Counted from the stretch's first letter, positions 52,727 through 61,646 are shown. The stretch is 64,000 nt of DNA from Candidatus Bathyarchaeota archaeon (GCA_023488905.1 JAMDCQ010000018.1:40474-104473), one strand, 5' to 3'. The notes: generated from the letters alone by a model not told the origin. Made by a program: numbers and translations.

Positions 52727-53056
52727 TCATGGAAGTGTTTTAATTTTTGTGCCCAGTTCCGCTTGTGTTTTCCTGTAACGTGAAACCAGGTTTTTGCCAA
52801 ACGCTGTGACTTCAGATGAACCCCCGCCTTTTGCGCCTCCGCGGACACGCGTCACTAATGATTCGCCAAGTCGCTCTTCTGCGAGAGTTATTCGATGCAG
52901 AGCGTACCTGTAGGACATTCGCAAGTTTTTGGCGGCTTCAAGCACTGAGTGGTGTGCCTCGATTTCTTCCAGTAGGCGTGCTAAGCCGTCGCCGAAGACT
53001 GCTTCGTCTTTCTCGTTTACCATCCAGAGCTTAAATCGGTAACTTGTCTTCTGCAA
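52727..53056 (-). CDS. ModE-type molybdate-responsive HTH regulator (DNA-binding domain only)
   Basis: A 109-residue protein matching the N-terminal LysR-like winged helix of ModE: FKLWMVNEKDEAVFGDG, LLEEIEAHHSVLEAAKNLRMSYRYA (split around it), and GGAKGGGSSEVTAFG. It lacks the molybdate-binding MOP domain, as in many archaeal stand-alone ModE-like proteins. TTG at 53056 is preferred, with AGGG upstream. A TTG at 53092 is possible. It is divergent from the NfnA-like gene and could regulate it. The ligand is unknown. Confidence 0.82.
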   Translation of the reverse strand: MQKTSYRFKLWMVNEKDEAVFGDGLARLLEEIEAHHSVLEAAKNLRMSYRYALHRITLAEERLGESLVTRVRGGAKGGGSSEVTAFGKNLVSRYRKTQAELGTKIKTLP

Positions 53057-53153
53057 TTGTTTTTCCCTGTGTTTTAGTTGGTGTTTGGGCAATTAAGTTT
53101 AGTGCTTTGGGGGCTGGTTTTTGATGTTGTGGTGGAGGGTTGTAGCTAGCAAG

Positions 53154-53181
53154 GCTTTTATAGCATATATATTGTATATAC
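53154..53181 (+). promoter_or_regulatory. Strong promoter region of the NfnAB-like operon
   Basis: GCTTTTATAGC (53154-53163) is a TATA-like box and the palindrome GTATATAC lies at 53174-53181. A GGGGAG ribosome-binding site at 53215-53220 is six bases before the GTG at 53227. Confidence 0.5.
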
Positions 53182-53226
53182 GATTAATACCGAAAAAAGC
53201 GTCAGCGTGTTAACGGGGAGACCACA

Positions 53227-54117
53227 GTGTCACAATCCAGCACACAAAACCAACCAAAACTAAACCAAGTCGTAGAAAAAAAAGTTCTAAATTCCGTAAC
53301 CAAAAAAATCACGGTATACGCCCCAGATATTGCAGCAAAAGCCCAAGCGGGCCAATTCGTGATCTTCAAGATACGCCAAGACAGCGAACGAATACCCCTA
53401 ACGTTGTCGTCTTGGGATAAAGAAAAAGGCACAATATCACACATTTTCCAAGAAGTAGGCTACTCAACAATCGAAATGGGTTCTCTGCATGTAGACGACA
53501 AAATAATGCACATCGCCGGCCCATTAGGCAACCCCAGCGAGATAAAAAATTTTGGCACAGCCGTAGTTATATGCGGAGGATTAGGCACTGCAGTTGCTTA
53601 TCCAGTGGCAAAAGCCCTCAAAGAAGCTGGCAACAAAGTCATCTCCATCGTCGGCGCGAGAAACGCGGAGCTTTTCATCCTTGAAGACGAAATGAAGGCT
53701 GTATCCGACGAAATCTTATTCGCGTCTGACGACGGTTCAAAAGGCCAAAAAGGCTTCGTCAGCGATGTCTTAAAATCCCTCTTAGCTAAGAACATTAAAA
53801 TCGACATAGTCTTCGCCATCGGCCCTCCTATTATGATGAGTGTAATCGCAGAAATCACCCGACCGTTGGGTATAAAAACCATCGCCAGCCTCAACCCCAT
53901 CATGGTGGATGGCATGGGTATGTGTGGTGCCTGCCGGGTTTCAATAGATAACAAAACACAGTTTGCCTGTGTAGACGGCCCCGAATTTGACGCTCACAAA
54001 GTAAACTTCAAAGAACTCATTCAGCGGCTTAAATGCTACTGCAATGAAGAGAAAAACCTTTCGTCATCTTATCAGAAACCAGCAGGAGAGAAAACTTGCC
54101 AATGTCACGGCCAGTAA
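53227..54117 (+). CDS. Ferredoxin-NADP oxidoreductase small subunit (NfnA/SudB-like)
   Basis: A 296-residue FAD- and 2Fe-2S-binding subunit. FAD binding is seen in SERIPLTLSSWD, nucleotide binding in VVICGGLGTAVAYPVAK, and the cluster Cys in GMGMCGACRVSIDN plus FACVDGPEFD. It pairs with the 4Fe-4S/FAD subunit encoded by the next gene, which overlaps it by 22 bases. The complex resembles NfnAB (NADH-dependent ferredoxin:NADP oxidoreductase) or sulfide dehydrogenase SudAB, which handle NADPH and low-potential ferredoxin. The exact reaction is not settled. Confidence 0.9.
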   Translation: MSQSSTQNQPKLNQVVEKKVLNSVTKKITVYAPDIAAKAQAGQFVIFKIRQDSERIPLTLSSWDKEKGTISHIFQEVGYSTIEMGSLHVDDKIMHIAGPLGNPSEIKNFGTAVVICGGLGTAVAYPVAKALKEAGNKVISIVGARNAELFILEDEMKAVSDEILFASDDGSKGQKGFVSDVLKSLLAKNIKIDIVFAIGPPIMMSVIAEITRPLGIKTIASLNPIMVDGMGMCGACRVSIDNKTQFACVDGPEFDAHKVNFKELIQRLKCYCNEEKNLSSSYQKPAGEKTCQCHGQ

Positions 54118-55529
54118 ACCATACCGCAACCAACAACCGCTTCACAGCGGTTGAAGTTCCAAAACAGAACCCAAAGAATAGAACAAAAAACTTTAAAGAA
54201 GTCGTGTTAGGCTACACCGAAGAACAAGCAATAGCCGAAGCATCAAGATGCCTCAACTGCGCTTCGCCTAAATGCGTCGAAGGCTGCCCCGTTGGAGTAC
54301 CAATCCCCACATTCATCAAACTCATCAAACAAAACGATTACGCCGCAGCCATCAGCAAAATCAAAGAACGCAACAGCCTACCCGCAATCTGCGGTCGCGT
54401 CTGCCCCCAAGAGGAACAATGCCAAAAAATGTGCATCGTGGGCAAGAAGGGCGACCCAGTTTCAATCGGCAGACTAGAACGGTTCGTCGCGGACTTAGAG
54501 CGCGAAAGAGGCATAACCGTACCAGAAGTTCCAGCTTGGAATGGCAAAAAAGTCGCAGTCGTCGGCGCAGGCCCAGCAGGCTTAACAGTTGCAGCAGACC
54601 TAGCAAAACTCGGCTACAAAGTCACGATTTTTGAGGCGCTTCACAAAGGCGGCGGCGTCCTAGTATATGGCATCCCCGAGTTCCGATTGCCCAAGCAGAT
54701 CGTGCAAGCTGAAATTGACTACATCACAAAATTAGGAGTCGAATTCCAGCCTGACTATTTAATCGGCAGAATATTCACCGTTGAGGAACTATTCAAGAAC
54801 GGCTACGAAGCAGTCTTCATAGGCACAGGCGCAGGATTACCAAAATTCCTCTGCGTACCAGGTGAGAACCTAAACGGCATCTACAGCGCCAACGAATTCC
54901 TCATCCGCGTCAACCTCATGAAATCCTACAATTTCCCACAATCAAAAACGCCCATACGCATCGGCAAGAAAATCGCTGTTATCGGAGGCGGAAACGTGGC
55001 TTTGGACTCAGCACGGTGCGCTCTGCGGTTAGGCGCTGACAAAGTAACGATCATATACAGGCGAACACGAAATGAGATGCCTGCACGTCAAGAAGAAATC
55101 GAAAACGCGGAAGAAGAAGGCATAGAGTTCAAGTACCTAACCGCGCCGCTTAAGTTCATTGGCGACGAACAGGGCAACGTTAAGGCTATGGAGATTATTT
55201 CTATGCGGCTATGTGACGCAGACGATACAGGCAGACGCCAAGTTGCACCTATTGACGGTTCGGAAACAACCCTGGACGTGGATACTGTAGTAGTTGCAAT
55301 CGGACGCACCCCCAACCCCATCATACAAAGCACAACCCCTGGACTCAAGACTGAGCGCGGCGGCATCATAGCCAGCGACGAATCATTCAAAACCAGCTTA
55401 GACGGCGTTTACGTGGGCGGAGACATCGCCACAGGCGAAGCTACAGTCATCAGCGCCATGGGCTCAGGCAAAATCGCGGCGAAAGGCATCCACGAGTACC
55501 TATCAAAGCCAAAAAAATCAAAAGCTTAA
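54096..55529 (+). CDS. Glutamate synthase small subunit-like oxidoreductase (NfnB/SudA/GltA-like)
   Basis: A 477-residue flavoprotein. The N-terminal 4Fe-4S domain has CLNCASPKCVEGCPVG and CGRVCPQEEQCQKMC. An FAD Rossmann motif VAVVGAGPAGLT and an NAD(P) motif IAVIGGGNVALDSAR follow, with VYVGGDIATGEATVISAMGSG at the C-terminus. It is the large subunit of NfnAB/SudAB-type complexes or a GltA-type homolog. Pairing with the NfnA-like gene favours the former. TTG at 54096 has GGAG seven bases upstream. An ATG at 54102 is the alternative. Confidence 0.92.
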   Translation: MPMSRPVNHTATNNRFTAVEVPKQNPKNRTKNFKEVVLGYTEEQAIAEASRCLNCASPKCVEGCPVGVPIPTFIKLIKQNDYAAAISKIKERNSLPAICGRVCPQEEQCQKMCIVGKKGDPVSIGRLERFVADLERERGITVPEVPAWNGKKVAVVGAGPAGLTVAADLAKLGYKVTIFEALHKGGGVLVYGIPEFRLPKQIVQAEIDYITKLGVEFQPDYLIGRIFTVEELFKNGYEAVFIGTGAGLPKFLCVPGENLNGIYSANEFLIRVNLMKSYNFPQSKTPIRIGKKIAVIGGGNVALDSARCALRLGADKVTIIYRRTRNEMPARQEEIENAEEEGIEFKYLTAPLKFIGDEQGNVKAMEIISMRLCDADDTGRRQVAPIDGSETTLDVDTVVVAIGRTPNPIIQSTTPGLKTERGGIIASDESFKTSLDGVYVGGDIATGEATVISAMGSGKIAAKGIHEYLSKPKKSKA

Positions 55530-55556
55530 CGCATAAGCGTTAACTTAAAACTTTTT

Positions 55557-56606
55557 TTATTCTTTTGTTTTTTGTTCTTCTAAAGATTCAGGCGACGCCA
55601 CTTTAAACGCTCGGTTCACAGCTATTTCAGCGATGCTAAAGGTACAGTGGGCGATTCTTTTTATGTTGTCACGTATGGAGCATATGCCGCAGACAAGTTC
55701 GGCGCTTTTCTGGGGTCCCATGAAAGCTTTGGATGTGATTTCTATGTCGAGTTTGTCGAGTTTATTTCGGTACTTCATTATGTCTACTGCTGCGTTAACG
55801 TCTTTGGAGAAGAAGGCTTCAAAGGCTTTAACATAAAGCTGCGCCACTTCCTCACCCGCCGTAACCATCAGCGCCCGCACGTCGTCGGGTATTGCCTGTT
55901 TTGCTCCGTTGAGCATAATTATGTGCCTTGTTATGTCTGCTGCGTAGTCCGATGCGTGTTCCATGCGGGAGACAACCATCTGGTAATCCATACAATCCAA
56001 GGGGTCCACACGTAATTCGTTGGCTAAGTGCGGGTCTTGTGCGGCGTTGCGTAGGATTCTGACTATGAAGAATGCAAAGTGGTCAACGTCATCATCCAGT
56101 GAGAAGCATGATTTAGCTAAAGCAACATCGTTAGTTTTGAGTGACGTAAAACCGCCTTCGCACATTGATCTCGAAATTAGGTGCATGCGTTGCACGGCTT
56201 GCTGGAGGGAGGCTTTGGATTCATCCATTATGCTTTGGATGTACACGCCTTTGGCGTCTGCCTCCATGACTCTCATGTAGAGGCGTCCTGCGATGTTTCG
56301 GATGGCTTTTGTTTGGGGAACTGTGAAAATGCTTTCGGACTTCAACATTATGCCGGTGTAGCCGTTGAGGTATGCGCCTAGAACTTTTTGGGTTATGAGG
56401 ATTTCTTCTTCGCTGTTGGCTATGTTGAGGGTTATTTCTTTTAGTTCTGTTTTTTTTAATGAGCTGGGGTAGATGACTAGTGAGCGGTCGCGTTGGATGT
56501 TGAATGAGACGGTTTCGCCTTTTTTTAGGTCGTTTAGCTGCATCCATTCTTTAGGTAGCGAAACGACGAGTGAAGATTTTCCCAGCGACATTATTTTGCG
56601 TTCCAA
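55557..56606 (-). CDS. AbrB-PhoU family regulator
   Basis: A 349-residue cytoplasmic protein. Residues 1-50 form a SpoVT-AbrB-type domain (KIMSLGKSSLVVSLPKEW). The remainder is a PhoU-like helical repeat, with paired segments near LDDDVDHFAFFIVR and LDKLDIEITSKAF. Archaeal AbrB-PhoU fusions are linked to phosphate control, but no pst genes are near. A TTG at 56606 is supported by GGGGAG five bases upstream. Earlier codons would read through the promoter, which has a TATA-like AGTATATATT at about 56660-56669. Confidence 0.87.
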   Translation of the reverse strand: MERKIMSLGKSSLVVSLPKEWMQLNDLKKGETVSFNIQRDRSLVIYPSSLKKTELKEITLNIANSEEEILITQKVLGAYLNGYTGIMLKSESIFTVPQTKAIRNIAGRLYMRVMEADAKGVYIQSIMDESKASLQQAVQRMHLISRSMCEGGFTSLKTNDVALAKSCFSLDDDVDHFAFFIVRILRNAAQDPHLANELRVDPLDCMDYQMVVSRMEHASDYAADITRHIIMLNGAKQAIPDDVRALMVTAGEEVAQLYVKAFEAFFSKDVNAAVDIMKYRNKLDKLDIEITSKAFMGPQKSAELVCGICSIRDNIKRIAHCTFSIAEIAVNRAFKVASPESLEEQKTKE

Positions 56607-56657
56607 ACTTGCTCCCCACTGAATCCGTAGTATTAACTGTTTAATACACAATTCACC

Positions 56658-56670
56658 TAATATATACTAT
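56658..56670 (-). promoter_or_regulatory. TATA box of the AbrB-PhoU gene
   Basis: Minus-strand AGTATATATTAGG, about 55 bases before the chosen start codon. Confidence 0.5.
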
Positions 56671-56744
56671 GCGCTGGAATGGCTGCCTAACGCAAATATA
56701 AGGACACAACGCTATGGACTATGTTAGTGCACGATTGCATCATG

Positions 56745-56895
56745 CTGCTCGTTGGTTCTTGTGGGGGGGAAAAAATCAGTTAGGTACATGCTTTCACATC
56801 CACATGGTTGCGGTTTCAACATTGATGCATGTTGGGTGTGTGGTGGACTTCTGTTATGCCACCCGAAACAGACATAGCGGCGCTGTGCTGCAATA
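56745..56895 (+). repeat. Dispersed repeat family A, copy 2 (truncated)
   Basis: An ATG at 56788 opens MLSHPHGCGFN then ACWVCGG. The frame is shifted by a deletion (CACCCGAAACAG against CACACCGAAACAG elsewhere) and stops at TAG 56875-56877. The 3' part is lost. It lies just downstream (plus strand) of the AbrB-PhoU promoter and directly before hicA's 3' end. Confidence 0.65.
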
Positions 56896-56908
56896 TTTTC
56901 GGTGTTAA

Positions 56909-57130
56909 TCAGAGTTGCTCTATAAATTCTTCCTTAGATAACCCTGTGTCTTTAATGATTTTCAAGAGCAAACCTGAACCTATCTCTTCACCCGCGTGAA
57001 CAGGAACAACCGTTAGACGACCATCGGGATGTTTTAGAACCACATGGCTGCCGTGTTTTCTGGCAATTTTAAAACCCAATTTGGAAAGAGCTTTTATTAC
57101 TTTGGTGGCTGGCTGTGGTTTTAGGCTCAT
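56909..57130 (-). CDS. hicA: HicA-type mRNA interferase toxin
   Basis: A 73-residue protein with the dsRBD-like HicA fold: KVIKALSKLGFKIARKHGSHVVLKHPDG with the conserved catalytic His in GSHVV, then VVPVHAGEEIGSGLLLKIIKD. It should cleave mRNA when free of HicB. Its ATG follows the HicB stop without a gap, in the order hicB then hicA. Confidence 0.93.
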   Translation of the reverse strand: MSLKPQPATKVIKALSKLGFKIARKHGSHVVLKHPDGRLTVVPVHAGEEIGSGLLLKIIKDTGLSKEEFIEQL

Positions 57131-57343
57131 TTATGCTTGGACCTCTACGAACTGAACGCCGACGAGTTCGGTTCGACCGGGGCTTTTTTGTCCTTCCGCT
57201 TCTAAGCAGGCTTGGATGGCTTCTTTGATTCGTTCCATCACTTTGTCAAGCGTTTTTGCTTGAGTGTGGCAGCCGGGTAATTCTGGGACGGAGGCTACGT
57301 AGTAGCCGTCTTGGTCTTTTTCTACTACTACACCGAATTTCAC
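57131..57343 (-). CDS. hicB: HicB-type antitoxin
   Basis: A 70-residue protein with the HicB partial RNase H-like fold: YYVASVPELPGCHTQAKTLD and MERIKEAIQACLEAEG. It lacks the C-terminal DNA-binding domain of some HicB proteins. GTG start at 57343. It neutralises the toxin encoded immediately downstream. The pair is bracketed by repeat A copies 2 and 3. Confidence 0.92.
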   Translation of the reverse strand: MKFGVVVEKDQDGYYVASVPELPGCHTQAKTLDKVMERIKEAIQACLEAEGQKSPGRTELVGVQFVEVQA

Positions 57344-57399
57344 GATTAATCACTAGACAGTATGTTGTGTGGTGAAGGGTAACTAAACCTTTCGCAGAG

Positions 57400-57615
57400 A
57401 AGCCAGAGGGATGTGGAAAGAATTGCAACTTCAACATGGTTTCACATTCACATGGTGTGGGTTTCAACATAGAAGCATGTATTGGCGTGTGGAGAGAATC
57501 GCATATCCCACACCGAAACAGAAGCCGAAACACGTTGCAACCCCAAAACGCAGCCGCTCTCAGTTGCGGTCTTGTGGTGTGCCGCAAACTGCCCCACCCA
57601 CATAAAGAACAAGAA
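57400..57615 (+). repeat. Dispersed repeat family A, copy 3 (frameshifted)
   Basis: ATG at 57436 opens MVSHSHGVGFNIEAC. One extra base after the first Cys codon shifts the frame. In the restored frame the sequence continues CGENRISHTETEAE, then LWCAANCPTHIK. Sequence upstream of the ATG (ATGTGGAAAGAA) also matches the family. It lies between the hicB promoter and the end of the surface protein gene. Confidence 0.7.
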
Positions 57616-57643
57616 CGATTTTCCTTATACCCGCAAAGATTGT

Positions 57644-59272
57644 TTATTTGTTTCTAAACTTCAAAAACCAAACAACCCCACCAACCGCGCAGCTAACAAC
57701 CAAGCCTATGATAATGTACAACGAATACTTCACGTAAAGCGGTGGTTCTTTTACGTTGACGAGGAATTGTGGGCTGCCTGTTTTCCATAGTGTTTCGGTT
57801 TCGGGTGATTCTGCGAGTATTGCCCATGTGCCTGAATCGGTGGGCTGGATGTTTATGGTGAAGGTGCCGTCTGCGGCGACTGGGCAGCTTATGGTTTCTG
57901 TTGAGTTGCTGTTGAAGTACTGCACGTTAATGACCGATTGATTGTCGAAGGGTGTCAGGGTTCCGATTAGAGTGACGTTTTGGCCAAGTACCACTTCTTC
58001 CTTTGACAAAGTAATCGTCAAAGTTGGCTGCGCCTTGACCGTGTAGCCGCCAGACGTGGAAAACTGGTTTTCTATAATATCAATCGCATCCACTCTATAC
58101 TGTACCTTCGCGCCTGGACCGCGCCCCGGTATGGTTGCGTTGCAGGTCTGGTTGCTGACCTCCATCTGAATCAAACTGGTTGTTACCCAATCGTCAGTGG
58201 TGTAGGACAAGTTAGCTTGTCTGATTGCGGCGCCATCACTTTGAAAAGACAACGGGACTGGTTCATCGGGGAGAACTTTGGCTGCTGCTTGAATCACAGG
58301 CGTCAACGTTATTTCTTCAAACCGTGTTTTAATCAAGAACTCAACGTCGCCTGAACCGTCCTCGCCGATAAGCACCAAATGATAGAGCTTGATTCCTGCG
58401 CTTGTGGTGTAGTTGAGCAACATGTCTTGACCCATGTACTCACAGCTTGCATAAGACACTCCTCGGTAGCCTTCGCTTTCAAAGTTGTAGCCGCCCACAA
58501 CCCCTGTCGTATTGGCGAATAGGCCTGGTTCCCATGGTAGCGGAAAATCGTTTATGCTCGGTGAATTAGCGCCGCTCATCAAGTAAAGCCTGGCTTCATA
58601 CATGTCAAGTGTCTTCGGGATCTTTAGGTAAACTTCCACTTTAGTCTCGTTTGTGACGAACTCGTAGCTCCAGCTGGTGCGGAAGCTGGGTTGGCTGTTG
58701 TCGTCTTTGCCTTCCACAAAGCTTGTGTGCCACTTGTTGCACTCCAAGTTTTCTATAACCATAAACGTTGCTTGCTGGGTGCCTTGGCTTTCTCGGGCGT
58801 CATTTTTTATCATGAACGAGTAGTTTCCGCTCTGTTTCGGCGTGAAGAGGGGTTCGTCGCTTGTGGTGCCTAAGTGTTCGGGGAATCCTGCGGCTTCGGT
58901 GTGTGGGCTCTCCAAGTTTCCCGATGGGTCATAGACGTAGATATCATAGTCGGTTTTTGCGGCTGAGGAGGTGTCTACCCATGTTCCGTAGCAGTAGACG
59001 TGGTAGTTGTGGTTTGCTTCTAGGGGGCAAGTTATGGTCCAGTTCTCCCCAATTTGAATCTGGGAATTGTTTATCATTACTGGGAATATGGGTTTGTCGA
59101 TTTGAGTATAGTTTCCCCTCTCGGAGTTTATGTATGTGTAGACGTGTTGGGTGTATTCGTTGGTGGTGATGAGTTGCAGGCTGGAGGCTTGCGCTATGAA
59201 AAGGGGGCTTATAGTTAAAACTAGTATTATTGTTGCTACTATGTTTTTGTGGGGGATTTTTCTATGGCGCAT
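57644..59272 (-). CDS. Membrane-anchored surface protein with Ig-like domains
   Basis: A 542-residue protein. Residues about 1-30 are a signal peptide. The extracellular part has many Asn-X-Ser/Thr sites, as in archaeal glycosylated surface proteins. Residues about 330-420 and 425-510 look like beta-sandwich (Ig-like) domains (TLTITLSKEEVVLGQNVTLIGTL marks the second; broken here in two). A single C-terminal membrane helix (YIIIGLVVSCAVGGVVW) is followed by KFRNK. It resembles archaeal cell-surface lipoprotein or S-layer-associated proteins. No enzymatic motif is seen. Confidence 0.78.
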   Translation of the reverse strand: MRHRKIPHKNIVATIILVLTISPLFIAQASSLQLITTNEYTQHVYTYINSERGNYTQIDKPIFPVMINNSQIQIGENWTITCPLEANHNYHVYCYGTWVDTSSAAKTDYDIYVYDPSGNLESPHTEAAGFPEHLGTTSDEPLFTPKQSGNYSFMIKNDARESQGTQQATFMVIENLECNKWHTSFVEGKDDNSQPSFRTSWSYEFVTNETKVEVYLKIPKTLDMYEARLYLMSGANSPSINDFPLPWEPGLFANTTGVVGGYNFESEGYRGVSYASCEYMGQDMLLNYTTSAGIKLYHLVLIGEDGSGDVEFLIKTRFEEITLTPVIQAAAKVLPDEPVPLSFQSDGAAIRQANLSYTTDDWVTTSLIQMEVSNQTCNATIPGRGPGAKVQYRVDAIDIIENQFSTSGGYTVKAQPTLTITLSKEEVVLGQNVTLIGTLTPFDNQSVINVQYFNSNSTETISCPVAADGTFTINIQPTDSGTWAILAESPETETLWKTGSPQFLVNVKEPPLYVKYSLYIIIGLVVSCAVGGVVWFLKFRNK

Positions 59273-59544
59273 GCTTCGTCCAGCTTGCAGTGCGCTATAT
59301 GTAGTTGGATGAGATTAACTGTTATGAAGGCTGAATCAATATTTCCCGCTCATGACAACCGCACCTAATCGAGGTGAATGGTTCACGCGCTTCCGTTGCC
59401 TCACAAACAGCGCCTCAGACAGGCAAATGACCCTCCAAAGCGAAATAGAACTACACAGACCCAAATGCCAGCAGCGGATCCCATAGTCGTAGATCAAAAG
59501 TTTGTTTTTTATTATTAAGAAAAAAGAGGTGTCGATACTATTCT

Positions 59545-59630
59545 TCATCTTCACGCGGGCTTTGTTGACGTCTGCTTTTTTGCGTCTGGGTCTGTGTTGG
59601 GTAGAGGGCTGGTTGTGACATTCCTCAAGC
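59545..59630 (-). repeat. Dispersed repeat family B, copy 3
   Basis: Minus strand reads ECHNQPSTQHRPRRKK in one frame. Just beside it (about 59519-59540, plus strand), AAGAAAAAAGAGGTGTCGATAC resembles the upstream part of repeat A copy 1 in two blocks. Families A and B may therefore be parts of one composite element. The surrounding gap 59273-59860 contains no supported gene. Confidence 0.45.
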
Positions 59631-59869
59631 AAAACCAAGAAATTTTGATTCAATGATAGGCTCCAAACATTATTCTATTTGTTGATGATATGCGCTCGAT
59701 GAATGTAACCAAGTTCTCGGCTAAAATGCAACCTATAGAGACGACAAACTTACGTGATTAGCTACTTAGTTTACGTTTTTGGTTTCGCTTTTTTGGTTAT
59801 TGTTGATTCAGATTGTAAAGGTGTGTTCTGAAGCAGTATACTCTGTATTAAATCGTGCTACAGAAGATA

Positions 59870-59878
59870 TTTATAAAG
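59870..59878 (+). promoter_or_regulatory. TATA box of the first pilin gene
   Basis: TTTATAAAG about 100 bases before the ATG. The leader ends with AGGAGGTGA (59959-59967), nine bases before the start, one of the strongest ribosome-binding sites in the window, as expected for an abundant structural protein. Confidence 0.6.
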
Positions 59879-59976
59879 AAAACACGCTATGTGCTTTCAA
59901 GATGATATCGTATGATACACGACACACAAGTTCAAACTAAACCCAGACCCACACACCTAGGAGGTGAAATGAAACA

Positions 59977-60597
59977 ATGAACTACAACACTTACCGCCGA
60001 TTAATGAAAAACAAATACGCACTAAGCACAGTTGTCACAACACTCATCATATTGGTCATTTCAGTGTTGCTGGCAAGCGTAGTAACATATTTCGCCATCA
60101 ACGTCGTCAGCACTCGTGTTCAAGAAGAAAGTTTACACTTAACCAAACAACACATCTGGCACAACGCCACGGCAGGCTCTGGATCAGTCGCATACTCTCA
60201 AGCATCTCTGATGGTTATCAACACGGGTGGTCGAGACATCGTCATCGACAAACTGGCCGTTCGAGGTCAAGAATGTGCATGGAACAACTCCGGCGGATCA
60301 AACGAGCAACTCGTGCTCTACTGTACAACCAACAACCCAATATCCGCAGACATGTCTTACCGGCCAAACTTCAACATCTCATCAACCAACAGTATAACCT
60401 TCGACAGCCAAACCTACGATTTCAAAGTTGCATCAAGCGACCTAGTACTCCAATCAGGATACACACTACTGGTTTACATCGTTAACCCAGACTCAATCAC
60501 CATAAACGACATCGGCTTAACAGTCAGCATCACACTATACACAGCGCAGGCAATGTACTACAGAGAAGCAAACGTGCAGGCAGTATCGTCCTCATAA
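59977..60597 (+). CDS. Archaeal type IV pilin (first of two)
   Basis: A 206-residue pilin. The class III signal peptide has basic residues (RRLMKNK) before YALSTVVTTLIILVIS, so prepilin peptidase probably cuts just before the Leu of LSTVV. The hydrophobic helix that follows forms the filament core. The rest is a beta-rich head with few charges. The first 60 residues are almost the same as in the next gene, whereas the heads differ. It is exported and assembled by the machinery encoded downstream. Confidence 0.88.
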   Translation: MNYNTYRRLMKNKYALSTVVTTLIILVISVLLASVVTYFAINVVSTRVQEESLHLTKQHIWHNATAGSGSVAYSQASLMVINTGGRDIVIDKLAVRGQECAWNNSGGSNEQLVLYCTTNNPISADMSYRPNFNISSTNSITFDSQTYDFKVASSDLVLQSGYTLLVYIVNPDSITINDIGLTVSITLYTAQAMYYREANVQAVSSS

Positions 60598-60605
60598 AAT
60601 TAAAC

Positions 60606-60627
60606 CCCTTTCTCTTTTCTCTTTTCT
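60606..60627 (+). terminator. Pyrimidine-rich terminator after pilin 1
   Basis: CCCTTTCTCTTTTCTC followed by TTTTCT, directly after the stop. It would end or attenuate transcription after the first pilin and allow unequal pilin levels. Confidence 0.55.
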
Positions 60628-60706
60628 AAAAAATATGTGTAGTTTTTTTTACGCACACAATTACATATTCAAAATCGGGGTATTTGACTTTTCAGTGACA
60701 CAAAAA

Positions 60707-61258
60707 ATGAGAAACATACTAAAAAATCGATATGCATTAAGTACTGTCGTAACAACGCTGATTATCCTCGTCGTTTCAGTGCTACTCGCAGGAGTCGTAA
60801 CATACTTTGCAATCAACGTAACTAGCACTCGTGTTCAAGAAGAAAGCTTGCACCTTACAAAGCAACACGTATGGTACGCAGCCAACGGCACAACCTATGT
60901 TGGTCAAGCAGCCATCATGATCATAAACACTGGCGGACGCGACGTAGTCATCGACAAATTGACCGTTAGAGGCCAAGAATGTGCATGGGCCAATGTATAC
61001 TACAACACCACAACTGACTCAGTCTCTGCTGACTTAACATTCCAAAAGATCTTGGGCGGATCAATGACTATCGGCAGCACCGCATATAATTTCGTTGCAG
61101 CAACAACTGACTTAACACTTGAATCAGGAAAAACTATGATAATCTACATTAACAATCCAGACAGCATCACCGTCAACGACATCGGCCTAACAGTTGCACA
61201 GACAATCTTCACATCGCAGGCAATGTACTACAAAGAAACCAACGTAGAAGCAAGCTAA
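60707..61258 (+). CDS. Archaeal type IV pilin (second)
   Basis: A 183-residue pilin. The N-terminus RNILKNRYALSTVVTT has the same prepilin peptidase site as the first pilin, and the helix continues almost unchanged to TRVQEESLHLTKQHVW. The two head domains align only in parts (for example ITVNDIGLTV near the C-terminus and MYYKETNV). The ATG at 60707 is the start that gives a normal signal peptide. Gene duplication with head divergence is clear. Confidence 0.88.
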   Translation: MRNILKNRYALSTVVTTLIILVVSVLLAGVVTYFAINVTSTRVQEESLHLTKQHVWYAANGTTYVGQAAIMIINTGGRDVVIDKLTVRGQECAWANVYYNTTTDSVSADLTFQKILGGSMTIGSTAYNFVAATTDLTLESGKTMIIYINNPDSITVNDIGLTVAQTIFTSQAMYYKETNVEAS

Positions 61259-61300
61259 AAACCGAACAATAACCAACCTTAACCCCCAACCCCCCACAAT

Positions 61301-61323
61301 ATTTCTTTTTATTTTTTCTTTTT
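61301..61323 (+). terminator. T-rich terminator after pilin 2
   Basis: ATTTCTTTTTATTTTTTC plus further T's about 42 bases after the stop. Confidence 0.55.
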
Positions 61324-61329
61324 ATAAAA

Positions 61330-61646
61330 ATTATGCAATTTTACTTCTATTAACTTATTTTGTGACTGGTTTTTGAGTTTATTCTTTGTTGAATCTGTCC
61401 TATATTTTACCTATAAACCGTTTTCCATTCCTCTTCTAATAAAACGCTATGCTTTTTACTGTTGTTTGGTGTGTCTTCCGCATTCAGTCTGCAACTCCAA
61501 GGCAAGCCTGAAACAAAAGAGCACCTTGTTACGCAGGTCGCGGGTTGATGTGAAGGGAGCAGGGTCGCCAACAACTTCTACTGGAAGGAAACCAAGCTTT
61601 TCAGTTAACCCAAAGTTGAATACTTCTTTGCGCCTTTAACAGTAGA
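61330..61646. other. Gap without supported gene
   Basis: An open frame on the plus strand reaches about 61639 (ending LNTSLRL), but it has no ribosome-binding site and no recognisable motif. I see nothing else that I can support here. Confidence 0.4.

Noticed and set aside
52594..52848. Minus-strand 84-codon frame overlapping the ModE-type gene
   Set aside because: Mostly a shadow of the regulator in another frame. Only the repeat C core in it is of interest.
61373..61639. 88-codon plus-strand frame after the pilins
   Set aside because: No ribosome-binding site, mixed composition, no motif.
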